From: Sphingobacteriales bacterium
GTDB lineage: Bacteria > Bacteroidota > Bacteroidia > Chitinophagales > UBA2359
Direction of reading: 5' to 3'
Length of the DNA stretch: 64,000 nt
Assembly (NCBI GenBank): GCA_016700115.1
Contig: CP064999.1
Span: 4,769,501 to 4,833,500, forward strand
Shown here: in pieces, positions 52,970 through 62,629 of the stretch
Layout: each line of letters starts with the position of its first letter
Numbering within the stretch: position 1 is the stretch's first letter
Made by a program: the position numbers and the translations under genes
Notes under the pieces: generated by a model
Told to the model about the DNA's origin: nothing
Database searches by the model: none
Seen by the model: only the letters and a program-made list of their open reading frames with translations

Positions 52970-55126
52970 TTACCGAACTAAAAGCAGCTTTTCGGTATAA
53001 GAAATTGTCCCTTCCGTTAATGTTACAAAATAAAGCCCGGCAGGAAGATGCGTCAGATCTATTTCCTGCGAAGGATTACCATCCAACATCATTTGTTGTT
53101 TCAAAATCAAACGTCCTGCTTTGTCAGTAACGGTAATTTGAGCAGGAGTCCCAACCTCAGACTTAGGGTTGTACTGAAATTGAATCAAGCCGTTTGACGG
53201 ATTGGGAAACAAGTTAAAAGCATTTTCAGGTTGAGAGTCAGACAGAACTTGAGGTTCATCAATCCCGACCACATACCCGACAATATTAATGTCGTCAATA
53301 TACAAGTTGTTGCCACTGCCACGGGTTTGTTTGAAACCAATCACCACATTGCGAAGATTGCTGAAAGCAGAAAGGTCAACACCTTCTTTTCTCCATTGGT
53401 TGCCATTAGGCACAAAGGCATCGGTAACAAAGTCGGTAGTCGTGGCGAGTTCTTCACCCCCTTTGATAAACATGGTGGTAAAGGTATCGCCGCAATCTGC
53501 CGAAATCATGACTTCTAAAACGTCCGTTTCGTCCGTATCGGATTTACGGGCATAAGCCACCCAAAACTCAAGCACCGGAGAGGTTTCAAAAAAGTCCAAA
53601 TCCGGCAATTTAAACTCATCAATCTGTCCTACAGCATCATAACTGAAATTGTTCATAAAAGCAGAATAGTTGTCATTATGCCCAACGCTGTTGTTCAGTG
53701 AAAAGAACACGCCATCGGCCGAAGTAAAGCTCCAGATACCAAAAGGGAAAGGAGATCCGACAAAATTTTCGGTAAAAGGAATTTCATCTCCCGGCAAAGT
53801 GGTCGTAAAAAAGGTAGTGAGCATATCGTTGTCAGGGTTAAAATCGGGCACACCATTGGGATTTGCAAGAATTACTTCAAGGTTATGCAGCAATTCGCCG
53901 TTGTTGATGGTAACCGGCGGAAGAGTAAAAGTAGTAGAAGCAGTACTGGCCAATTCCCCCGTCCATTGATAGGTATAAGGTTCACCACCGTCAACCGAAT
54001 AGATGATTTCGAGGTAATAAAGAGTTTCAGTACCAAAGTTTTGGAACTGAATAACGGGTTCAAGCACGGTACATTGTCCGGCACTGAAAGGTTGGACAAT
54101 AGATTGCAAATTAGCATCGCTTGCACCAAGCAACACAGGCGTACATCCATCTGATTGAGTAAGTGAAAAACGGAATCCACCCGGCTCAAACAAAACCCTC
54201 ATTCTTTGTTTTTGGCCAAGGGTAAAAAGGTTCTGACAATTGTCGTTGCTATAATCCATATAGTTTTGAACCATGTCGTTGTAGTCGGGAGATTCGTTAC
54301 TACAACTGTTCGTATTGGGACAACCATAGTTGGCACCGTCCGAGCGTGGTGTATCGGCAACAAAATCGTCCTGATCGCAGGGGCCATCGCCCCAGATATG
54401 CCTTAAATTGAGCCAATGCCCTACTTCATGAATTGTTGTTCTGCCATAGAGATAAGGTGCCATCAGAGGAGGAACATCGCCAAAACAATTATAGGCAATC
54501 ACTACGCCATCTGTACTTAAATCGCCCCCCGGAAACTGTGCATAACCCAACACATTTCCTCCATTAATGCCCGGAACAACCCATACATTGAGGTAGTCGG
54601 TTGCAGGCCAGCCTGTTTTTCCTCCGGTTGCATCTGATTTAGCATCGTTAACATTGGTAGTAAAAGACGTTTTAGTCGTCGGGGTTCTTGTAATTCCACT
54701 CGAAGGAAACCCATCCGGCCCTCGTTGAGCAAGGCAAAACTCCAATTCTGCATCGGCAGCAACGGGTAAAAAAACTTCGGGAGTCGCAGAAGCATTCCAG
54801 TTTAAGCGGCGATAATCATCATTTAAAATCGCCAACTGAGACAAAATCTTTGCCTCACTCACATTAGTTGCAGGCACACCGGTATTATACAAAACATGGA
54901 AAACAACGGGAATAGTAATAACCGTTCCCATTTCTTTTACGTCGGGATTTTTGGCAATCCATTTTTGGGTAAAGTCTTCGATTTCCGCCATTCTTTCAGC
55001 CATTGCCGGATCTTTCTGCAACAGCATTTCATGGTTGTGCATTGTTCCGCAAGGTTCAGGCAATTGAGCGGATGCTGAGGTAAACACCACGAGCAAGGAG
55101 ATAAATATGAGATGTTTAAGCATCAT
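52970..55126 (-). CDS. Secreted M43 (pappalysin-like) zinc metalloprotease with T9SS tail
   Basis: A signal peptide (about 1-20) and a ~60-residue propeptide precede the catalytic domain. The zinc site is HEVGHWLNLRH (about 229-239), with the Met-turn in NYMDYSNDNC. Position 8 of the HExxHxxGxxH-type motif is Asn rather than Gly, as in the paralogue. The domain is followed by Ig-like and jelly-roll modules (about 340-630), the latter with LDFFETSPVLEFWVAYARKSD and SGNNLYIDDINIVG. A clear T9SS type A sorting domain ends the protein (NLFPNPSNGLIQFQY ... LPAGLYFVTLTEG). It is exported across both membranes and should degrade extracellular protein. Its upstream neighbour is a paralogue. Confidence 0.92.
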   Translation of the reverse strand: MMLKHLIFISLLVVFTSASAQLPEPCGTMHNHEMLLQKDPAMAERMAEIEDFTQKWIAKNPDVKEMGTVITIPVVFHVLYNTGVPATNVSEAKILSQLAILNDDYRRLNWNASATPEVFLPVAADAELEFCLAQRGPDGFPSSGITRTPTTKTSFTTNVNDAKSDATGGKTGWPATDYLNVWVVPGINGGNVLGYAQFPGGDLSTDGVVIAYNCFGDVPPLMAPYLYGRTTIHEVGHWLNLRHIWGDGPCDQDDFVADTPRSDGANYGCPNTNSCSNESPDYNDMVQNYMDYSNDNCQNLFTLGQKQRMRVLFEPGGFRFSLTQSDGCTPVLLGASDANLQSIVQPFSAGQCTVLEPVIQFQNFGTETLYYLEIIYSVDGGEPYTYQWTGELASTASTTFTLPPVTINNGELLHNLEVILANPNGVPDFNPDNDMLTTFFTTTLPGDEIPFTENFVGSPFPFGIWSFTSADGVFFSLNNSVGHNDNYSAFMNNFSYDAVGQIDEFKLPDLDFFETSPVLEFWVAYARKSDTDETDVLEVMISADCGDTFTTMFIKGGEELATTTDFVTDAFVPNGNQWRKEGVDLSAFSNLRNVVIGFKQTRGSGNNLYIDDINIVGYVVGIDEPQVLSDSQPENAFNLFPNPSNGLIQFQYNPKSEVGTPAQITVTDKAGRLILKQQMMLDGNPSQEIDLTHLPAGLYFVTLTEGTISYTEKLLLVR

Positions 55127-55283
55127 TTTTAGTTTTCTGTATTATTGAAGTGTGAATAGTGAACATTTAATTATCAGAAACTCCGGGAATCAACACTTGA
55201 TTTTAGACAATCGGGGCTTTTTACAAAAAAAAATAGAACATTCTGCATCCCAAAACATACCGGAAATTACTTTTGGGTTTGGG

Positions 55284-57464
55284 TTAATGAGCAACTACTA
55301 ATTTTCGGGTAATTGTTTCCTTTCCGTTATTGAGATGAATATAATAAATACCCGGCTGCCAGTTTTCTACAGGGAGTTGTAGAGTTCCTTCTGTTTGCAA
55401 CTCGCCCGAATTGTGGTAAACCAATTGTCCGGTGGTATTAAACACCGAAACTTCCGGTTTTGTTAACGGATTTGTCTTAATCCTCAAATTAGCCGTATGG
55501 TAAACCGGGTTTGGAAATACCATCAATTCGATGTTCGGGTCAGCAGCATCCGGTTCAATTCCCACATCACCGGCATAAACGTGCATATCGTCAATAAACA
55601 AATTGTTACCCGTACCTCTGATTTGGCGAAACTTAATCACCGCACTCCTCGTCCCCCTGAAATCCCAGAGAGAAACTACATGTCGTCTCCAGTTAATGGC
55701 CGTAGGAACAAAAGAAGAAGCTGTTGGACTAAGGGCGGTTATCAATTCCGTACCGCTGATTTTGTAGGCAGAAGTGAAACTTTGCCCGCAATTGGTCGAA
55801 ACCAAAACTTCTAAGGTGTCTGATATATCTCCGGCAGTTTTTTGGGCATAAGCCTGATAAAACTCCAGTTTAGGATTAACTTCGTTCAAATCAACCGGTG
55901 CCATGTTAAATTCATCTATAGTACCAGTTGCATTGTAGTTAACATTCGCCATATACACCGAGCGGTTGCCTGAAAAACCCGCACCGTCATATAGTGCAAA
56001 AGTAATGCTGTTGTCTTCATTGATTACCTGCCAGTTAGCAGCAGGAAAAGTTCCGGTCTCCAGGTCGGCAACAAACGGAAGATTTGCACCTTTTGAAACT
56101 GTTGCAAAACTCTGTACAAATTCATTATCGTTGAGGTTAAAATCGTTTACTCCGTTCGGACTGCTAAAGGAAACTGTAAAAGTATGGATGATGCCCGGAA
56201 GAATGGTATTCATCACAGGTAAGGTGATATTAATCCATTGATACGGTAGCAGTTCACCTACCCAATAGGTATTGTTTACCGGTCCATTGTCCACCGAATA
56301 ATTGATTTCGACATAATATAAAGTACTGCTGCCCGAATTGACTAACTCAACAACAGGTTCAAAAGTAGTACATCCCCCTGTACCGGCAGGACTTATCACT
56401 TTCAAAGCAGAAACATCGTTTTCACCAACCGAACACAAATCGGGTTGAGCAACCAGATTATTTCTAACGCCTCCCGGTTCTAAAATCGCACGAATGCGTT
56501 GCTTTTGGCCGAGGGTAAAAATATTCTGACAACTTTCACTCGCATAATCCATATAGTTTTGGATCATATCGTTCAAATCGGGAGTTTCATTGGAACAACT
56601 GTTTAGTGTTAAAGAGCATCCAAAATGCGGTTCAATGGTTCGGGGGGTATCGTTAACCAAATCATCCGTTTCGCAAGATGGGTCAACACCCATTGGCAGG
56701 TCTTTATCTCCCCAGGTATGGATAAGATTGAGCCAATGTCCGACTTCGTGGGTTGCTGTCCGTCCTTTATTATAAGGTGGAGTTACAGCACCAACCCGGC
56801 CAAATGAAAAATAAGCCACCACTATTCCGTCAAACTGTGGAGGTCCGCCCGCAGGAAACTGAGCATAACCCAAAATCGGGTCGCCATCGTTATTTTCCAA
56901 ATCATTACATACCCAAATATTCAGGTAACGGTTAGAAGGCCAAGCATTGGCACCACCTGTAGTAACCGACTTTACATTATTAGTATTTACATTAAAAATT
57001 GTCTCCGTAGTTGCTGTTCGGGTTATTCCGGTAGTCGGATATCCATCGGGGTCTTTATGGGCAATACAAAACTCCACTTCAAAATCGGCTGCAACAGGCA
57101 AGAAAGCGGCAGGTGTTTGCACCGCATCTGCATTCAGCCTTCTGAAATCTTCATTTAAAACTTCAATCTGTGAATTAATCTGTGCTTCAGAAATATTAGA
57201 AGCGGGATTAGATGTTGTATGAACTACATGAACAACTACAGGAATGGTTAAAATTTCTCCCATCTGTTTTTGATTTCCATGTTGGGCTATCCATTGCTGT
57301 ATGTAGGTTTCAAGAGCTGCGCGTTTGTTTTTGTAGTTGTTTTGAAAATACTGTTCATCAATATGCTTAGTATATTCTGTTGTTGCGCATCGTTGATGGG
57401 TTTGTGCTTGTGTAAAGTATGTAATTGTCAATAACAAAAAAGCTAAAGCAAGAAGTTTGTACAT
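55284..57464 (-). CDS. Secreted M43 zinc metalloprotease with T9SS tail, paralogue
   Basis: 726 aa with the same layout as the next gene: signal peptide (about 1-20), propeptide with YIQQWIAQHGNQKQMGEILTIP, and the zinc site HEVGHWLNLIH (about 235-245) with Asn at the Gly position. The Met-turn is NYMDYASESC; Ig-like and jelly-roll modules follow (GTGNNLFIDDMHVYAG). The type A sorting domain is MVFPNPVYHTANLRI ... WQPGIYYIHLNNGKE. The two proteins are clearly homologous along their length but well diverged. The 157-base gap between them shows no terminator, so they may be one transcript. Confidence 0.92.
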   Translation of the reverse strand: MYKLLALAFLLLTITYFTQAQTHQRCATTEYTKHIDEQYFQNNYKNKRAALETYIQQWIAQHGNQKQMGEILTIPVVVHVVHTTSNPASNISEAQINSQIEVLNEDFRRLNADAVQTPAAFLPVAADFEVEFCIAHKDPDGYPTTGITRTATTETIFNVNTNNVKSVTTGGANAWPSNRYLNIWVCNDLENNDGDPILGYAQFPAGGPPQFDGIVVAYFSFGRVGAVTPPYNKGRTATHEVGHWLNLIHTWGDKDLPMGVDPSCETDDLVNDTPRTIEPHFGCSLTLNSCSNETPDLNDMIQNYMDYASESCQNIFTLGQKQRIRAILEPGGVRNNLVAQPDLCSVGENDVSALKVISPAGTGGCTTFEPVVELVNSGSSTLYYVEINYSVDNGPVNNTYWVGELLPYQWINITLPVMNTILPGIIHTFTVSFSSPNGVNDFNLNDNEFVQSFATVSKGANLPFVADLETGTFPAANWQVINEDNSITFALYDGAGFSGNRSVYMANVNYNATGTIDEFNMAPVDLNEVNPKLEFYQAYAQKTAGDISDTLEVLVSTNCGQSFTSAYKISGTELITALSPTASSFVPTAINWRRHVVSLWDFRGTRSAVIKFRQIRGTGNNLFIDDMHVYAGDVGIEPDAADPNIELMVFPNPVYHTANLRIKTNPLTKPEVSVFNTTGQLVYHNSGELQTEGTLQLPVENWQPGIYYIHLNNGKETITRKLVVAH

Positions 57465-57682
57465 GAGAAAATCGGAAGTGGTTGAAAGATTGAATAAGTG
57501 GAAATGAAGCTATTGTCTTATTAAGGAGGGTTGAAAGTTTATCTATGTATAAACTTTACTGCAAAAATACAAACGGAAAAGGTAAAACTCAACAAAATGA
57601 GATTAAATACCAAATTAACCCTTACTTTTGTCGGGTTTATCACTCCATATTGTCCTGTTTTTATCAATTTTCCGAATATTTT

Positions 57683-58456
57683 ATGCGTAAAACGTCTGTT
57701 AAGTTATTGGCTTTCACTACAATAGCCTTCGTAACTATTTTATTAAGTAACTGCAAACGCGGAGAAGATGACCCATGGCTGATATTTATGAGCCGCGATA
57801 ACCGGCTTACAGTTAACTGGGAATTGGAAACTTACAGCATAAACGATGTGGATAAACTTGAAACAGTAACTACCTTTAATTCAACAGCCTGTGATACAGG
57901 CAATATCGGAGGCACTTATATTTCCAATGTCATTCGGAAAGAAGAACTGAAAGACACATTGCTAAATTCAATCACCAATTATGTCAATGGTTTAGTAAGC
58001 ATTACCCGTATTTACGACATTCAGTTTACCTATCTGCTTACAATCAAAGACAATGGAACCTATAACTGCAATGGAAGCTTTTCCTATTTTAATCCGCAGT
58101 TAAATTCCCAGGTCAGCGGCACCTTTTCTTCAATTACCAATAGCTGGTATTGGGAAAACAGTGAAAAAACCAAATGGGCCATTACTTTCATCAATTTTCC
58201 TACAATTGACGGCAGCACTATTGAACAGGACGATATTCCTTTAAAATATGTTGACCGCCAAACTTTTGACTTAAGAGAATTAGACAAAGACCGGCTTCAG
58301 TTTGAATATCAAACTCTCGAAATCACCGGAGTTAACAGCTCTTTTAACCCTTACACTCTTTACACATTGACAGATACAATTACCAATTGTCAACGTACAG
58401 TTTCGTTAAATGCCCGAAGGGATGTTTATAGCCGTTGGCAATTCAAAAAGAAATAA
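57683..58456 (+). CDS. Hypothetical lipoprotein
   Basis: I place the start at 57683 (MRKTSVKLLAFTTIAFVT) because it gives a lipoprotein signal ending LLSNC; the frame is open back to 57545 but that would bury the signal. The 257-aa mature part is beta-rich with a repeated 'NGTYNCNGSFSYFNP' and 'WYWENSEKTKWAITF' pattern. It resembles the lipocalin-like small lipoproteins of Bacteroidota, but no family is certain. The closing NARRDVYSRWQFKKK is basic. It converges with the GHMP kinase gene, 32 bases away. Confidence 0.7.
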   Translation: MRKTSVKLLAFTTIAFVTILLSNCKRGEDDPWLIFMSRDNRLTVNWELETYSINDVDKLETVTTFNSTACDTGNIGGTYISNVIRKEELKDTLLNSITNYVNGLVSITRIYDIQFTYLLTIKDNGTYNCNGSFSYFNPQLNSQVSGTFSSITNSWYWENSEKTKWAITFINFPTIDGSTIEQDDIPLKYVDRQTFDLRELDKDRLQFEYQTLEITGVNSSFNPYTLYTLTDTITNCQRTVSLNARRDVYSRWQFKKK

Positions 58457-58488
58457 TTCCTGCTTCTAATTCAGGCAGTAAGCTGCAC

Positions 58489-59442
58489 TTATCCTCCCAA
58501 AACCATTTCGGCATAAGGTATAATGATTTCATATCCCTTACTTTTAAAGTAAGAGTATGTTTCATTTTTGCTTTTTGAAGATGTAGCTAAAACAAAATCG
58601 CCTCCCCAGGCTCCCAAAGATTTAATGCTTCCCCAATAGTCCGGAAAATAAAGTGTTTTAGCAGTCTTAAAATGCAATAACGCCGAAAGCAGTGCTTCAT
58701 GATAATCCAACAAGCCTTCAAAATTGCGAAGCGATTGTGTTTTGGAAACTGCTATGGTAATGTTGTTGAATTCCTTGATTAAAGAATATTTGTCTGATTC
58801 GTTGTCGCGGTAATAATTGATAGCCTCTCTGGAGTTTTGCTTTTTTCCTGAATAAACAAAATACAACTGATCTGCGAATGGAGGTTGAAACTCAACCGGT
58901 TGAGTCCAAATTTCGTTCAACCGGTTTCGGTATAAAATGGGTTGATTGTGCAATGCACAGGCTATGTCATACCCTGAGCCGCCAAAAGTTGAAAACAAAA
59001 GTTGGTAAGGATCCGTTTTCGACCACAAAGCCAAATTAGCAATCAAAGTAGAACTGCTTCCCAAGCCCCAGTTTCGGGCAAATTCCAGTTCGGTTTTAAT
59101 ATGTACCGACACAGGTTGCATTAAGAAACCGGGTGATTGTTGTTTGATTTGTAAAAACAAATTTCTAAGAGTTTCAACAACGCTTTCCGCTCCTCCACTA
59201 CTTGCGATAATATCAAATCCGGGAATAGAAAAAGCTGCCTTAAACCACAAATTTCCTTTTTCATCATAGCTTTCCCATTCTAACCGGCTGACGGTATCCG
59301 TATTCATAGAGGTAGTAACAGCCATTTTTTGACCGAAACGGGTTGGTACTGCCAAAGCAATTGCGCCATCTAAAACAAGGTACTCTCCTGTAAGCAACAG
59401 TTTTCCGTTTGAGCGAAAATTTTCGACTAACTTCTCTTTCAT
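58489..59442 (-). CDS. GYDIA-family GHMP kinase (probable mevalonate-pathway kinase)
   Basis: A GHMP-superfamily small-molecule kinase. The N-terminal SNGKLLLTGEYLVLDGAIALA is the first conserved motif, and WGLGSSSTLIANLALW (about 120-135) is the ATP-binding motif 2. FGGSGYDIACALHNQPILY contains the GYDIA signature that names this Bacteroidota family, and GAWGGDFVLATS is motif 3. Start at 59442 (MKEKLVENF). It lies 66 bases after the HMG-CoA reductase gene on the same strand, so phosphorylation of mevalonate or phosphomevalonate is the natural inference. The exact substrate is not proven by sequence. Confidence 0.87.
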   Translation of the reverse strand: MKEKLVENFRSNGKLLLTGEYLVLDGAIALAVPTRFGQKMAVTTSMNTDTVSRLEWESYDEKGNLWFKAAFSIPGFDIIASSGGAESVVETLRNLFLQIKQQSPGFLMQPVSVHIKTELEFARNWGLGSSSTLIANLALWSKTDPYQLLFSTFGGSGYDIACALHNQPILYRNRLNEIWTQPVEFQPPFADQLYFVYSGKKQNSREAINYYRDNESDKYSLIKEFNNITIAVSKTQSLRNFEGLLDYHEALLSALLHFKTAKTLYFPDYWGSIKSLGAWGGDFVLATSSKSKNETYSYFKSKGYEIIIPYAEMVLGG

Positions 59443-59508
59443 ACAAATGGATATGCCGGAAGCAGTTAACAACTACGGAAAACAAAAAGGAAAGTAGCAA
59501 ACAGACTT

Positions 59509-60849
59509 CTAAGCCAGGGACGTATGCCGGATAGATTCAAGAAATGATCGGACCGAAGCAAATGATACAGTTTTGTCTTTAAAATGTATCTCGGCAAGAT
59601 TTCGTTCGTTTTCAGAAGCGTTGAAATGAGAAAGTATGTTGCCAAAGTGCATTTTCATGTGCCCTTTCTGAATTCCCGTAGTAACTAAAGATCGAATGGC
59701 AGCAAAGTTTTGAGCTAACCCTACAGATGCAATGATTTGCATCAGCTCTTCTGCAGTGGGGCTGCCTAAAAGTTCGAGAGATAATTTGGCAAGGGGGTGA
59801 ATTTTTGTCAATCCTCCAATGGTGCCGAGTGCTAAAGGCACTTCTAATTTAAACCAAAGTTTACCATCTGTAATACCTGCCTCACTTAAAGAAACATATT
59901 TGCCGCTTCGTGCAGCATAGGCATGTCCACAGGCTTCAATAGCCCTAAAATCGTTGCCTGTAGCTATGACCACGGCATCAATACCGTTATAAATTCCTTT
60001 GTTATGTGTTGCAGCGCGATAAGTATCGTTTCTGGCAATATTGACAGCCCTCACAAATTTCTGTGCAAACTCATTAGATGGCATATTCCCAAAATTTCCC
60101 AACTCCGAAACATGACAGGAAACAGAACACCTGACAAGACATTCGGGAGTGTAATTGGACAAGATTGCCATAATAATCTGCAAGGAATGTTCCTCCATTG
60201 CAAATCTGGGATTTTGTTGTACTTCTTCAGAAAGAGTAAGTGCAAATGTCTCCAAAACGGAGTTGATAAAATTAGCGCCCATTGCATCGCAGGTTTCAAA
60301 TCCCACTTTAATTTGGTAATAACCTTCTTCTATTTCAGGCAGATAGAGCAAATCTATACCAGAAACTCCTCCTCCCCTGCTTTCCATATTGGCGGTAATA
60401 TGACGGACACTTTCCAGCAACCGGGGCTTAAACTCATCAAAAAATCCGACAAAGACTTCATGATCTCCCTTCCAGATAAAATGAACATGCCCTATTTTGG
60501 TTGTTGAAATAACCTCTGCTTTAAATCCTCCCCTTTCAGACCAGAATTTTGCTCCGCTGGATGCAGCAGCCACTACCGAACTTTCTTCAATAACCATCGG
60601 CACGCAATATAACTTGTCGTTTATCAGGAAATTGGGAGCAACTCCATAAGGCATATAAAAATTGCTGACCGTATTCTCACTGATTCCATCAAATAATTTC
60701 TGAGCTTCGACATTTGAATGCCAAAAACTGGCAAACTCACGAGCAACATCTAAAGGATTTGAAGTAAAAAAATGGCGAACCATCCATGCCAGCTTTTCTC
60801 TTTTGGAAAACTTTGAAAAGCCGTCAATCATTTTTTCCTTTGTTTTCAT
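59509..60849 (-). CDS. mvaA: Hydroxymethylglutaryl-CoA reductase, class II
   Basis: Interconverts HMG-CoA and mevalonate. Class II features: ENTVSNFYMPYGVAPNFLIN, VPMVIEESSVVAAAS with the catalytic Glu (about 88-89), THNKGIYNGIDAVVIATGND with the catalytic Lys (about 281) and Asp (about 297), and KGHMKMH with the C-terminal His (about 398). 446 aa. Class II enzymes are called 'degradative' after Pseudomonas mevalonii, but in Bacteroidota they serve isoprenoid synthesis. The adjoining GHMP kinase supports a biosynthetic role. Confidence 0.95.
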   Translation of the reverse strand: MKTKEKMIDGFSKFSKREKLAWMVRHFFTSNPLDVAREFASFWHSNVEAQKLFDGISENTVSNFYMPYGVAPNFLINDKLYCVPMVIEESSVVAAASSGAKFWSERGGFKAEVISTTKIGHVHFIWKGDHEVFVGFFDEFKPRLLESVRHITANMESRGGGVSGIDLLYLPEIEEGYYQIKVGFETCDAMGANFINSVLETFALTLSEEVQQNPRFAMEEHSLQIIMAILSNYTPECLVRCSVSCHVSELGNFGNMPSNEFAQKFVRAVNIARNDTYRAATHNKGIYNGIDAVVIATGNDFRAIEACGHAYAARSGKYVSLSEAGITDGKLWFKLEVPLALGTIGGLTKIHPLAKLSLELLGSPTAEELMQIIASVGLAQNFAAIRSLVTTGIQKGHMKMHFGNILSHFNASENERNLAEIHFKDKTVSFASVRSFLESIRHTSLA

Positions 60850-61306
60850 GGTATAGTTTCAGAATTATTTAACTGAATGTTGATAAAAAATTCGATTAAT
60901 AAATTTGCAAAGTTATGACAAGGTAATGACTATTGCTATTTTGAAGCTGTTTTATGTTGCATATCGTATAAGTTTTAGTTCTACAAACGATTTTCAAAAC
61001 AAAATAGAGATATTCAGTTCCGGTTATTTTTTTTAAGCAAGTTTAACATAGAATCGCTCGATTTTGTTTTAGTTTTTTAAAATATTGTTAAACAAAATGG
61101 CATTTTTTAAAACAAATTCATTTTCAATGATATAGCCGGATAAATCTTACCTTTATCCAACCAATTGATTTCTTAGTTTTACGGACATAGAATACCAAGA
61201 TGCCATCCTGCTTCTTTGGGGTTGCAAAAATTTTAGGATTTTTACAGATTAAAAAACCTTTGAGAAGGAATGGATTCAGTGATTACAACTTTTTTAAAGA
61301 CTAAAA
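60850..61306. other. Divergent intergenic region between mvaA and serine hydrolase genes
   Basis: About 460 AT-rich bases. It holds the mvaA -7 element at 60908-60915; a TACCTTTA at 61148-61155 is too far from the next ATG to assign. No small gene or RNA is seen. Confidence 0.5.
60908..60915 (-). promoter_or_regulatory. Putative -7 element (TAACTTTG) for the mvaA-GHMP kinase unit
   Basis: Exact TAnnTTTG on the minus strand, 59 bases before the ATG at 60849. Confidence 0.45.
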
Positions 61307-62443
61307 GTGAAAATGAACAGTAACAGGAGCCATTTTCTAACTAAATATGCCCTTATTTTCATCATTCTTAGTGGAACTTTGTTGAAACAGGCAATATTAG
61401 CGCAACCATCAAAAGCATTAAAAAATTTATCCGATAAGGTAGTCGCCAGTTATCTTGGAACTACCGAACTCAATCATAGTATAGCGATAGGCATTATAGA
61501 CGGGCCATACACTTATCAATTTTATTATGGTAATATTTCCGAATCAAACCTCAATCCGCCTGACAGCAGCAGTATTTTTTTACTTGGTTCATTAAGCAAG
61601 ATTATTACAACATCAGTTATGGCTGCTATGGCAGAAGAACAAATTATTCAACCTTCTGACAGTATCACTAAATTTTTACCCGATTCCGTTTATTCGAATA
61701 ATCCATTTTTATCTTCCATTACCTTTCAAAAGTTGGCCACCCATACTGCTTTACTGCCAAGAACACCCTATAACCTTCCTGCAACCCTGATTGAACCGGA
61801 AAATACCTATGGTAACTATCAAGTTTCTGACCTATACCTGTTTTTAAAAAACTACCGGCCTGTTTCCGGCATATTCAAGAAAAATAAGAGCAAAAAACTT
61901 TTTGTTTACTCACACACAGGAATCGGATTACTGGCACACCTATTGGAAAATGCTTCGGGTTTAAATTTCGATAAACTTATTCAACGTTATTTATCTCCCC
62001 CTTTACTGTCTAACCCTTTAACCAATACCGGCATCAGGTTAAGTTCAAACCAAAAAAATCGTCTGCTACCCGGTCATCTTTTCAGTGGAAAACAAGCTTT
62101 TTCAAACAGTTTTGCTTCTATGTATGGTTCTGAAGGAGTTTACAGCAGTTTACCCGATATGTTGACATTCGTTCGTGCTTGTATGAGCAAATCTGTATTT
62201 ACTCCCGCTTTGCAACCATTATTCAATACACAAATGCCGGATGTAAAGGTGGGATGGGGTTGGTATGTTATTTTAAATGGTAAACGCCAACCGGTTATTT
62301 ACACCCATAGCGGTAAAACTTCGGGATATAGTAATTATTTAGCTTTTGAAAAAGAAAGAGAGGTAGCAGTTGTCGTATTGTCAAATTCTGATAACCGGAT
62401 TGATAAAATAGGCATTGATTTGTTAGATTTGTTGTTGCGTTAA
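61307..62443 (+). CDS. Serine hydrolase, class C beta-lactamase family
   Basis: A signal peptide (about 1-32) and a penicillin-binding-protein-like fold. The nucleophile motif SLSK sits in LGSLSKIITTSVMAA (about 95-98) and the third motif is THSGKTSGYSNYL (His-Ser-Gly in place of KTG, normal for esterase-like members). The second motif, usually YxN, reads YSH here (VYSHTGIGLLAHLLE). It is probably a periplasmic or exported esterase, peptidase or D-aminopeptidase-like enzyme rather than an antibiotic-resistance lactamase. 378 aa. It is monocistronic. Confidence 0.88.
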   Translation: MKMNSNRSHFLTKYALIFIILSGTLLKQAILAQPSKALKNLSDKVVASYLGTTELNHSIAIGIIDGPYTYQFYYGNISESNLNPPDSSSIFLLGSLSKIITTSVMAAMAEEQIIQPSDSITKFLPDSVYSNNPFLSSITFQKLATHTALLPRTPYNLPATLIEPENTYGNYQVSDLYLFLKNYRPVSGIFKKNKSKKLFVYSHTGIGLLAHLLENASGLNFDKLIQRYLSPPLLSNPLTNTGIRLSSNQKNRLLPGHLFSGKQAFSNSFASMYGSEGVYSSLPDMLTFVRACMSKSVFTPALQPLFNTQMPDVKVGWGWYVILNGKRQPVIYTHSGKTSGYSNYLAFEKEREVAVVVLSNSDNRIDKIGIDLLDLLLR

Positions 62444-62629
62444 CAATCTGTTTTTGCGCTTTCATCTGCAAATTCAACAATATTTCCAATACAAGATGAA
62501 CCTGTCAGAGTACATTCTGTTATGTTACACTTTGGATTACTTTTAATTCAGAAAGATTGTTTTCATTTTATTGAGATTAGCCAAATTTTCCCGATTTTTA
62601 CACAACTTCCCATTTAATATCTTCTTGTT

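Noticed and set aside
57545..57682. N-terminal extension of the lipoprotein gene
   Set aside because: It would bury the lipoprotein signal peptide that begins at 57683.
59923..60507. 194-aa open frame antisense to the HMG-CoA reductase gene
   Set aside because: Fully covered by mvaA; composition is Cys/His/Phe-rich as in shadow frames, with no start signals.
61307..62443. Antibiotic-resistance beta-lactamase
   Set aside because: The third motif is HSG rather than KTG and the second is YSH, more like esterases or peptidases of the same fold.
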